Below, one piece after another: positions 1 through 6,131 of a stretch of 20,292 nucleotides of DNA (the stretch's first letter is position 1; the number at the start of each line of letters is the position of its first letter). This DNA comes from a virus: IMG/VR virus record IMGVR_UViG_3300010375_000057, positions 1 to 20,292 of that record. One strand, given 5' to 3'. The notes beneath the pieces are model-generated. The model had not been told where the DNA came from. It worked only from the letters and a program-made list of their open reading frames with translations, and searched no databases. The translations under genes and the position numbers were made by a program.

Positions 1-1
1 G

Positions 2-265
2 AAGTGGGCACGTATCGAAACATGGGGCGGCAAGCTCGTCGAGAATATCGTACAAGCTGTCGCGCGCGATTGCCTAGCGGTTGCATTGCTCCGCCTGGAT
101 GACGCGGGGCATATGACGGTAGGCCACGTACACGACGAAATTATACTTGAAGGGGCTGAGGACGATTTGCCGGACGTATTGCGCTTAATGACTGAGCCGA
201 TACCCTGGGCACCGGGGCTGCCGCTGGCGGCGGAAGGTTTTACTAACTCATACTATAAAAAATAA
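2..265 (+). CDS. DNA polymerase, family A (phage type), C-terminal fragment
   Basis: Template-directed DNA synthesis for phage replication. Only the last 87 residues are in the window, because the gene begins upstream. The frame starting at base 2 reads without a stop to TAA at 263-265. It contains His-Asp-Glu (131-139), the motif C carboxylate region of family A polymerases, and then the ending typical of phage Pol I proteins: a Trp-Ala-Pro-Gly-Leu-Pro-Leu segment followed by Ser-Tyr-Tyr-Lys-Lys. The neighbouring primase-helicase, nuclease and SNF2 helicase fit a replication operon. The 5' exonuclease/proofreading part cannot be seen, so the domain content of the full protein is unknown. The family call is strong from motif plus C-terminal signature. 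Confidence 0.88.
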   Translation, partial: KWARIETWGGKLVENIVQAVARDCLAVALLRLDDAGHMTVGHVHDEIILEGAEDDLPDVLRLMTEPIPWAPGLPLAAEGFTNSYYKK

Positions 266-279
266 CAATCAAAACCAAA

Positions 280-534
280 ATGGCAAGAGCAAAATTTAAC
301 AGTTGGGCAAATTTTCGGGCAGGCGACAAGGCAAAAATTATATCGCTCGCAAAGCACCCGGACGAAGGCGGCAGGAATTGGCTGAAACAGGAAGATAAGA
401 AAATATACTACGGTAAGGTCGTAACCGTCGAACGAGTGTACCGCCACGACGGCCTGACCTGGGCGGATTTTACCGAACTGTATTTTTCGCACCCGGTTTG
501 CAAATTTAAGAAGGTTCGTACCAGCAAAAAATAA
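280..534 (+). CDS. Small hypothetical protein, SH3-like, tandem paralogue 1
   Basis: An 84-residue basic protein with no function I recognise. The ATG at 280 follows an A-rich leader with no Shine-Dalgarno, the usual start pattern in this window, 14 nt after the polymerase stop. It resembles the next gene: both have Phe-Arg-x-Gly-Asp near the N-terminus, then Ser-Leu, then Arg-Asn-Trp-Leu, a Thr-Val segment, Glu-Leu, and His-Pro-x-x-Lys-Phe near the C-terminus. The predicted pattern of short beta strands with a Gly-Asp turn is SH3/KOW-like, which is inference only. Its place between polymerase and primase-helicase suggests an accessory replication or nucleic-acid-binding role, but nothing in the sequence proves this. 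Confidence 0.75.
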   Translation: MARAKFNSWANFRAGDKAKIISLAKHPDEGGRNWLKQEDKKIYYGKVVTVERVYRHDGLTWADFTELYFSHPVCKFKKVRTSKK

Positions 535-546
535 TCTGTTATCCCT

Positions 547-819
547 ATGGTAAAATTTCGCGAGGGGGATACGGTTAGACTCGTATCCCTCTCAATCCAC
601 AAAAACGAAACACGAAACTGGTTACTGAAGGAAAAGGCGCAAGGTTTCAAGATCGAATTATACCGAGAGTTTACCGTAGACGACGTGGATTACGGAAAGG
701 TGGACGGTTGGATAAGCCTGCAAGAGTTAAATCATTATCACCCGGCGGACAAATTCGAGCTTGTAAGGAGAGTTAAAAATGAATCAACGGAATGCAATTA
801 CAATATGACTTTAGATTAG
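547..819 (+). CDS. Small hypothetical protein, SH3-like, tandem paralogue 2
   Basis: A 90-residue protein of unknown function and the second copy of the pair. ATG at 547 lies 12 nt after the previous stop. It keeps the shared landmarks Phe-Arg-x-Gly-Asp, Ser-Leu, Arg-Asn-Trp-Leu, Glu-Leu and His-Pro-x-x-Lys-Phe in the same order and at similar spacing, so an old tandem duplication is likely. Its last 28 nt overlap the start of the primase-helicase gene in another frame, suggesting translational coupling with it. The C-terminal tail after the last shared motif (about 17 residues) is unique and may simply be a by-product of the overlap. Confidence 0.72.
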   Translation: MVKFREGDTVRLVSLSIHKNETRNWLLKEKAQGFKIELYREFTVDDVDYGKVDGWISLQELNHYHPADKFELVRRVKNESTECNYNMTLD

Positions 820-3218
820 ACATAGCGACAGGGCGGAGCCGAAAGGAAACGGCCTGGAAAAATAAGCAAGTTGATTGGAGCGCGATACTTGACAAAATCG
901 CAGTTACGCACCGAACCGCCGAGCTGTACAAAGATTATCTCGCAGCAAAGAAGGAACGGCAAGACGAGATAAAGGATATCGGCGGGTTTGTCGGTGGGTT
1001 TCTCACCAGCGGCAGACGCAAGAGCGCTAACGTAATGGAACGGCAGCTTATAACGCTCGACATAGATCACGGACCGGCTGATATCTGGGAGGATTATAAG
1101 CTACAGTACGACAACGCGGCGGCGCTGTATAGTACGCATAAGCATAGCGCCGAAACGCCGCGTTACCGTCTGTTAATCGTCCTGGACCGTGCGGTATTTG
1201 CCGATCAATACGAAGCAATAGCGCGCCGCATTGCGGGCACCTTGGGGATAAACTACTTTGACGACACCACGTTTGAGGCGGCGCGCCTCATGTACTGGCC
1301 TTCGACTGCTAAGGATGGCGAGTATGTCTTTCACCACCAGGACGGCCCGGCGCTCAGTGCTGACGAGATACTAGCGTCGTACCGGGATTGGACCGATATT
1401 AGCCAATGGCCGGTGAGTGATCGGCAAGCGGACAGGATTAGGACCAGCGCAAAGAAGCAAGGCGACCCGCTGGAAAAGCCGGGTATTGTCGGCGCATTCT
1501 GCCGTACTTATGACATTCACGAAGCAATAGAGAAGTACCTAAGCGACGTTTACGAGACTACCGACCAGGAAGGCAGATATACGTATACCGCCGGGAGCTG
1601 TGCGGGCGGACTCATTACCTACGACGACAAGTTTGCATTTAGCCATCACGCGACAGACCCGGCGGGCGGAAAGCTGTGTAACGCCTTTGATCTTGTACGC
1701 CTGCATTTACACGGTCTAAAAGATGACGATAGTAAAGAAGACACGCCTATGAACCGGCGGCCGTCGTTCCTGGCTATGGAAGAAACAGCGCGGAAGGACG
1801 ACGCGGTACGGTTGCAGCTCGGGCGGGAGCGACTGGAAAGCGCCGCCGACGAGTTTGCGGAGGACTACCAGGGCGACGAGGACGAAAAGAGTGCCGTAGC
1901 AGATCCCGCGTCCGATGAGTGGTTAGGTAAGCTCGAACAGGATAAGAAGGGTAACGTATTGGCGACAGTCGATAACATTGTTTTGATACTGGAACATTCG
2001 CCAAAGCTCAAAGGCGCGTTAGCATTCGACGAGTTTATACAACGCCCTGTAGTGACGCGCTCCCTGCCCTGGCGCTCGATCAAATCCGGCCGTTTCCTCA
2101 CTGACCGAGACGAACAAAACCTTAGCCATCATCTCGAAAAATTCTACGGTATCCCCGCCAACGATTCGAAGCAAGGAAAGGCGTTAGGGGTGATCCTGGA
2201 AAGATATAAAGTACATCCCGTTCGGGAATACCTCAACGGCCTATCCTGGGACGGTACGCCGCGCGTCGACGGGGTGCTAATTGATTACCTGGGCGCGGCA
2301 GATACGCCCTATACGCGCGCAGTAACGCGTAAGACGCTTACGGCGGCCGTTGCGCGTGTGTTCTCACCCGGTTGCAAATTCGACTACATGCTCGTTCTCG
2401 TAGGAAGGCAAGGCGTCGGCAAATCAACCATTGCGCAAAAGCTCGGGAGAACCTGGTTCTCGGACACGTTTAGTACGATTGAGGGTAAAGAGGGTTTCGA
2501 GCAATTGCAGGGCGTTTGGATCGTCGAAATGGGGGAGTTAGCAGGAATGAAAAAAGCTGAGGTAGGGGCTATTAAGCATTTCATATCCAAAACCGTTGAT
2601 CGCTACCGGGTCGCATACGGTAAACACGTTACCGACTTTCCGAGGCAATGTATAATAATCGGTACGACCAATAACGGGGAGTTTCTGCGCAACGATGCCA
2701 ACGGCAACCGGAAATTTTGGCCTGTACCTGTATACGAACAAGCGCCGACCAAAGAAGTATGGGAGGAACTTACCGAGTATGAGGTAGGGCAAATCTGGGC
2801 GGAAGCGTTGACGCTGTACCGCGCTGGTGAATCATTGCACCTTGCCGCAAACCTGGAAGCGGACGCGCACGGCGTACAGGCCGAACATACCGAACGCGAC
2901 GAACGGAGCGGAGCCGTTGCAGAGTTCCTGGATATGCCTTTACCCGAAAAGTGGTATGAGTGGGATATAGACGAGCGGCGGAGCCATCTCAGCGCTGGTG
3001 ACCTTGCCGAGGCTGGGACTTTGGAAAGATCGGTTGTTTGTATTGCTGAAATATGGTGCGAGTTGTTCGGCCGTCGTTTGGCGGACATGACAAGCTATAA
3101 TACGAAAGACCTACACGCGATAATGCGCAATATTCCCGGTTGGGAAGCTACAAAAGGGCAACGGCGGATAAAGAACTACGGTAGACAGTTAACATACAAA
3201 CGTATAGGAATTGCATAA
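792..3218 (+). CDS. Primase-helicase: AEP-like primase domain fused to VapE/VirE helicase domain
   Basis: An 808-residue replication protein expected to prime and unwind DNA. The N-terminal part looks like an archaeo-eukaryotic-type primase: hydrophobic strand, Asp90-x-Asp92 metal-binding pair, Ser-Thr-His116, then a hydrophobic strand ending Leu-Asp-Arg near 130. The middle (about 215-310) carries the Gly-Ala-Phe-Cys-Arg, Ser-His-His and Asn-Ala-Phe-Asp-Leu-Val segments usual in phage VapE proteins. The C-terminal VapE domain has Walker A Gly538-Arg-Gln-Gly-Val-Gly-Lys-Ser-Thr, Walker B-like Trp-Ile-Val-Glu-Met at 576-580, a sensor strand ending Gly-Thr-Thr-Asn-Asn (to 628) and Asn-Gly-Asn-Arg640 as likely arginine finger. 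ATG 792 is the first start after an in-frame TGA at 780. The VapE assignment is firm; primase activity is inferred from motifs. Confidence 0.92.
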   Translation: MQLQYDFRLDIATGRSRKETAWKNKQVDWSAILDKIAVTHRTAELYKDYLAAKKERQDEIKDIGGFVGGFLTSGRRKSANVMERQLITLDIDHGPADIWEDYKLQYDNAAALYSTHKHSAETPRYRLLIVLDRAVFADQYEAIARRIAGTLGINYFDDTTFEAARLMYWPSTAKDGEYVFHHQDGPALSADEILASYRDWTDISQWPVSDRQADRIRTSAKKQGDPLEKPGIVGAFCRTYDIHEAIEKYLSDVYETTDQEGRYTYTAGSCAGGLITYDDKFAFSHHATDPAGGKLCNAFDLVRLHLHGLKDDDSKEDTPMNRRPSFLAMEETARKDDAVRLQLGRERLESAADEFAEDYQGDEDEKSAVADPASDEWLGKLEQDKKGNVLATVDNIVLILEHSPKLKGALAFDEFIQRPVVTRSLPWRSIKSGRFLTDRDEQNLSHHLEKFYGIPANDSKQGKALGVILERYKVHPVREYLNGLSWDGTPRVDGVLIDYLGAADTPYTRAVTRKTLTAAVARVFSPGCKFDYMLVLVGRQGVGKSTIAQKLGRTWFSDTFSTIEGKEGFEQLQGVWIVEMGELAGMKKAEVGAIKHFISKTVDRYRVAYGKHVTDFPRQCIIIGTTNNGEFLRNDANGNRKFWPVPVYEQAPTKEVWEELTEYEVGQIWAEALTLYRAGESLHLAANLEADAHGVQAEHTERDERSGAVAEFLDMPLPEKWYEWDIDERRSHLSAGDLAEAGTLERSVVCIAEIWCELFGRRLADMTSYNTKDLHAIMRNIPGWEATKGQRRIKNYGRQLTYKRIGIA

Positions 3219-3239
3219 TAAAAGCTGAACGGTTTGGAG

Positions 3240-3299
3240 CTATGACACCCAATGACACAAGTTAGTAGAACTTATAATAACTGTCATTGGCTGTCATAG
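3240..3299. repeat. Inverted repeat, 18-base arms, TGTCAT boxes in pairs
   Basis: The left arm (3240-3257) is the reverse complement of the right arm (3282-3299) at 17 of 18 positions. Each arm holds two copies of the box TGTCAT(T/A)G, starting about 10 bases apart and therefore on the same helical face. The 24-base centre contains a smaller 5-bp inverted repeat, AAGTT (3259-3263) and AACTT (3269-3273). It could be an operator for a dimeric or tetrameric repressor, or initiator-binding iterons. Confidence 0.7.
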
Positions 3300-3357
3300 G
3301 CCGTCACAGCTACAGCAACGACACCGAAGCCCGCTACAGGGCTGCATTTTATCCTCC

Positions 3358-3375
3358 TGTCATAGGTGTCATAGG
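3358..3375 (+). repeat. Tandem TGTCATAGG repeat (2 exact copies)
   Basis: Two exact adjacent 9-base copies of TGTCATAGG at 3358-3366 and 3367-3375. A third exact copy lies at 3292-3300, a one-mismatch copy at 3282-3290, and reverse-strand copies at 3239-3247 and 3249-3257. A further ATGACA box falls on the chosen nuclease start codon (3472-3477). The clustering within about 240 bases looks like iterons or operator half-sites. Confidence 0.7.
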
Positions 3376-3471
3376 TAAAATCCTTAGAGATTAAAAAGTA
3401 ATGATTAGGCAGATAGGGCGTAAATGGTATACCGCCTAAACAGCATGTATAAAAAGATAAAGAAAACAGCA

Positions 3472-3774
3472 ATGACACCTACGCCAAAGAAGGAAAATGA
3501 AAAGACACTCGAAAAAAAGCTGCGTGAAAAGGTAGCTCGTTTGGGCGGCCTTGCAGTAAAACTAATCGCGTCCTCTTTTACAGGGTTGCCGGATCGGTTG
3601 GTATTGATCCCTGGCGGGCGTATCTGGTTTGTCGAGCTGAAAAGCGGCGGTAAGAAACCGAGCCCTCGGCAGGAGATCGTAATAGCGCTACTCAGGCGAT
3701 TGGGCTTTACAGTATGGATAGTTGATAGCGAAGAAAAACTAAAACAATTTTTTGATGAGATACATACCGCATAG
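3472..3774 (+). CDS. VRR-NUC domain nuclease
   Basis: A 100-residue single-domain nuclease of the PD-(D/E)xK superfamily, VRR-NUC family, probably acting on branched DNA during phage recombination or replication. Visible landmarks, numbered from the start at 3472, are Gly-Leu-Pro-Asp41-Arg, then Glu55-Leu-Lys57, then Gln67 in a following helix, all in family order. Upstream in-frame ATGs exist at 3424 and 3445. I prefer 3472 because it follows an A-rich leader like other starts here and the protein still has its full family domain. The gene overlaps the SNF2 helicase gene by 20 nt. This pairing of VRR-NUC with an SNF2 helicase is common in phage genomes. Confidence 0.9.
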   Translation: MTPTPKKENEKTLEKKLREKVARLGGLAVKLIASSFTGLPDRLVLIPGGRIWFVELKSGGKKPSPRQEIVIALLRRLGFTVWIVDSEEKLKQFFDEIHTA

Positions 3775-5161
3775 CGGGCAAGTACTGGCAGAGGATCACA
3801 TTATCAACAACCCGGCCGCCGGGCTCTTTATGCAAATGGGTCTCGGTAAGACGGTTGCGACACTGACCGCGATAAACAGGCTTATATACGAGGACTTAGA
3901 AATAGAGCGGGTCTTAGTCGTTGCGCCTAAGCGCGTCGCGGAACATACGTGGACAACTGAGGCAAACAAATGGGACCATTTGCGGCATTTGCGCATATCT
4001 AAGGTAATGGGTACCGAGCGTCAACGTATCGAAGCACTGAGGCGTAAAGCTGATATCTACGTAATCGGTCGCGATAACGTCGCATGGCTCGTCGGGCAGT
4101 ACGCAAGCGGTTTTCCCTTCGACATGCTGGCATTGGACGAGCTGAGTAGCTTTAAAAATCCGAAATCGCGCCGGTTTAAGGCACTGCGCAAAGTGCGGCC
4201 CTTTGCTAAACGGGTCGTAGGACTTACGGGTACACCCCGCCCTAACGGGTTGCCGGACTTGTGGCCTCAGCTCTATCTGTTGGACATGGGCGAGCGCTTG
4301 GGAAAAACTCTCGGGAGCTTCCGGGAAACCTACCTAACACCAGGACAACGAAACGGACACACCGTTTACAATTACAAAGTTAAGAAAGACGATACCGGAT
4401 TGCTCGGCGATGACATTTACGAGCGAGAGATATACGAGAAGATCGCGGATATCTGCGTATCCATGCGCACGCAGGACTATCTATCATTACCGCCGAGGAT
4501 TGACAGGACGGTAGATATCATTTTACCGGCAACAGAGATGAAGGCTTACAAAAAATTTGAGGCCGAGCAAGTTTTAGGGCTGGCCGATGCGGGCGAGATT
4601 ACGGCGGTAAATGCTGCAGCCCTGGCGGGCAAATTGTTACAGTACAGCAACGGAGCGGTTTACGACCTCGACAAGACGGCGCATGTCGTACATAACGAGA
4701 AAATCGAAGCGCTGCGGGAAATACTGGACACTGCCAACGGCGCGCCTGTTTTGTTGTTTTATGCTTTTAAGCACGACGTTACCAGGATAAAAGCGGCATT
4801 CCCTGAGTACGAGCCGCGCGAGCTGGAAAGAGCTTCAGATATAGACGACTGGAACGCAGGCAAGATCAAATTATTTGTATTGCATCCGGCAAGCGCCGGG
4901 CACGGTCTCAACCTACAAGCAGGCGGCAATATAATCGTATGGTTTGGCCCGACGTGGAGCCTTGAACTATATCAGCAAGCGAATGCCCGATTAGATCGGC
5001 AAGGACAAACGCAATCTGTAATTGTCCACCACCTTATAACGAAAGATACCATAGACGAGCTGGTAATGAAACGCCTGGACGCCAAGGACCGGGGGCAGGA
5101 AAATTTATTACAAGCGTTGCGGCCGATGCTGCAAGAGTATGGGGTACAATTGAAGCAATAA
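3755..5161 (+). CDS. SNF2-family DEAD/DEAH-like helicase
   Basis: A 468-residue superfamily 2 ATPase of phage SNF2 type, presumably a DNA translocase in replication or recombination. In order: Walker A Met-Gly-Leu-Gly-Lys32-Thr, a Val-Ala-Pro-Lys segment (56-59), motif II Asp128-Glu129-Leu-Ser-Ser-Phe-Lys-Asn, motif III Thr158-Gly-Thr-Pro, motif V region Ala379-Ser-Ala-Gly-His-Gly-Leu-Asn, and motif VI Ala411-Arg-Leu-Asp-Arg-Gln-Gly-Gln. Both RecA-like lobes therefore look intact. ATG 3755 is chosen over the adjacent upstream TTG at 3752. The start lies inside the end of the nuclease gene, so the two are probably translationally coupled. It is the last gene of the replication block. Confidence 0.93.
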   Translation: MRYIPHSGQVLAEDHIINNPAAGLFMQMGLGKTVATLTAINRLIYEDLEIERVLVVAPKRVAEHTWTTEANKWDHLRHLRISKVMGTERQRIEALRRKADIYVIGRDNVAWLVGQYASGFPFDMLALDELSSFKNPKSRRFKALRKVRPFAKRVVGLTGTPRPNGLPDLWPQLYLLDMGERLGKTLGSFRETYLTPGQRNGHTVYNYKVKKDDTGLLGDDIYEREIYEKIADICVSMRTQDYLSLPPRIDRTVDIILPATEMKAYKKFEAEQVLGLADAGEITAVNAAALAGKLLQYSNGAVYDLDKTAHVVHNEKIEALREILDTANGAPVLLFYAFKHDVTRIKAAFPEYEPRELERASDIDDWNAGKIKLFVLHPASAGHGLNLQAGGNIIVWFGPTWSLELYQQANARLDRQGQTQSVIVHHLITKDTIDELVMKRLDAKDRGQENLLQALRPMLQEYGVQLKQ

Positions 5162-5290
5162 TACACCTATGTGTAGGAAAAACCATAGAACATATTAAAG
5201 GCAATTATTTTTTTGAAATGTACTACGATTCGGAAATGCGCGGCACTACTGAGATAAACGAGTCAATAGTATAACAAGTAAATGGAAACT

Positions 5291-5325
5291 GTATAGCGCT
5301 GTTGCTGCCTAGAGAGCGCCTATAC
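5291..5325. repeat. Inverted repeat, 10-bp stem with one bulge
   Basis: GTATAGCGCT at 5291-5300 pairs with AGCGCCTATAC at 5315-5325, all ten bases pairing if one C is bulged, with a 14-base loop. There is no T-run after it, so it is not an intrinsic terminator. It lies in the gene-free region before the small terminase gene. Confidence 0.55.
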
Positions 5326-5486
5326 ACTAAGCGACAAGCGAGATACCTTTGATATTCACGTTTAGGTTTTGATTGTGCGTTTGACTAGGGGGACAAAAAG
5401 GAATGTAGGGGGTAGGGGCCTTTGGGTCCTTCCCCTGAAAATTCCTAGCGCGTGCGCCCATGCGCAAAAAATCGCTAGTTGCGGAC

Positions 5487-5502
5487 TGCGGACAGGTCCG
5501 CA
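5487..5502. promoter_or_regulatory. Perfect inverted repeat TGCGGAC-AG-GTCCGCA (operator or terminase-site candidate)
   Basis: Perfect 7-base arms separated by two bases, 18 bases before the small terminase ATG. No U-tract follows, so it is not a terminator. Size and symmetry fit a dimeric protein site, such as a repressor operator or a small-terminase binding site. No family assignment is possible from sequence alone. Confidence 0.4.
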
Positions 5503-5520
5503 AATAATAAACTGACAAAA

Positions 5521-6129
5521 ATGCAGAGCGAACGGGTAAGTATACGGGAGTACGCCCGGCGGATAAATGTAAATGAGAAGGCAGTCCGCAAAGCGATTGC
5601 GGCCGGACGCATTGTAACCGGGTATGACGCAGACGCGAAAAAGATATTACCCGATTTGGCTAACGCTGAGTGGGGACACAAACATGAAGTAACCAGGGCG
5701 CAACCGGGGGTAAGCCGTGCGAAGGCAATAGAGAAGTTAGGCGCTTCCCCCGCCTTGCAGCCGATCACGCAGCGGGTCGCTGAAGTTTCCGACGAGTCGG
5801 CGGCTGTCCTGGTTGATCTTCTCAAAGGGTTGACGATAACGCCCCACATGCAGGTAGCTGAGGCAATGCGCATACGGGAGGTTATTGGGGCGGGTCTCGA
5901 CAAAATAAAGCTCGCCGAGGCCGAGGGTAGGGTAGTGGCAAAAGACAAAGTAGAGAAGGTATTGTACACCCTTGGAAACGAGCTAAAAAAGGCGCTCTTG
6001 AATATCCCTAACCGTGTAGTCCGCGACATAATGGCCGCAACGAATGAGGTAGAGGGAATTAACATACTAACCGACGAGATCACGGCGGTACTTACAACCT
6101 ACGGCAACTTAAACAAGGACACGTTATAA
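5521..6129 (+). CDS. Terminase small subunit (Nu1-like)
   Basis: A 202-residue DNA-recognition subunit of the packaging motor, which binds the packaging site and loads the large subunit. Residues about 6-28 form a helix-turn-helix (Val-Ser-Ile-Arg-Glu-Tyr-Ala-Arg-Arg then Lys-Ala-Val-Arg-Lys-Ala-Ile), the MerR-like winged-helix pattern of Nu1. The rest is helical with many charged residues, as expected for oligomerisation and large-subunit contact. ATG 5521 is preferred over an in-frame TTG at 5479: it follows an A-rich leader, and the longer form would start in the inverted-repeat region. The gene ends 2 nt before the large terminase. The call rests on the helix-turn-helix plus context. Confidence 0.85.
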   Translation: MQSERVSIREYARRINVNEKAVRKAIAAGRIVTGYDADAKKILPDLANAEWGHKHEVTRAQPGVSRAKAIEKLGASPALQPITQRVAEVSDESAAVLVDLLKGLTITPHMQVAEAMRIREVIGAGLDKIKLAEAEGRVVAKDKVEKVLYTLGNELKKALLNIPNRVVRDIMAATNEVEGINILTDEITAVLTTYGNLNKDTL

Positions 6130-6131
6130 AA

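Larger units (their letters stand above)
3219..3471. other. Gene-free spacer with TGTCAT box array (candidate origin/operator)
   Basis: About 250 bases between the primase-helicase and the nuclease start chosen here. No ORF in either direction is convincing. The stretch is dominated by TGTCAT boxes on both strands, an 18-base inverted repeat and a 9-base tandem repeat, annotated separately. Lying next to a P4-alpha-like primase-helicase, whose relatives bind iterons at their origin, it is the best replication-origin candidate in the window. An operator for the downstream nuclease/SNF2 genes is the alternative. Confidence 0.5.
5162..5520. other. Gene-free structured region upstream of terminase (candidate cos/late promoter)
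   Basis: About 360 bases without a convincing gene. It holds four inverted repeats. They are 5291-5300/5315-5325 (10 pairs with one bulge), nested arms 5399-5404/5441-5446 around 5414-5418/5432-5436, TGCGC/GCGCA at 5453-5466, and TGCGGAC/GTCCGCA at 5487-5502. A G-rich tract covers about 5388-5420. In lambdoid phages with Nu1/gpA terminases the cos site lies directly upstream of the small terminase gene, which is this position. A Bacteroides-style -7 box match (TACCTTTG, 5344-5351) is present but has no clear -33 partner. The role is inferred. Confidence 0.45.

Noticed and set aside
779-808. ATG at 779 with a good AAGGAG eight bases upstream
   Set aside because: It opens only a 9-codon frame ending at TGA 806-808. 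The primase-helicase frame has its own ATG at 792 and an in-frame stop at 780, so the 779 ATG cannot be its start.
5101-5274. Open frame overlapping the SNF2 end and running to TAA 5272-5274
   Set aside because: It has no usable start before an ATG at 5218, which would give only 18 residues. The amino acids match nothing I know. It may be chance or a gene remnant.
5344-5351. TACCTTTG as a -7 promoter box for late genes
   Set aside because: No TTTG/TTG box stands at the expected distance upstream, and an 8-base degenerate match is weak evidence alone; it is mentioned only within the spacer entry.
5475-6083. 202-codon minus-strand frame opposite the small terminase
   Set aside because: Its composition is that of an antisense shadow, and the + strand frame has a clear helix-turn-helix and fits the operon.
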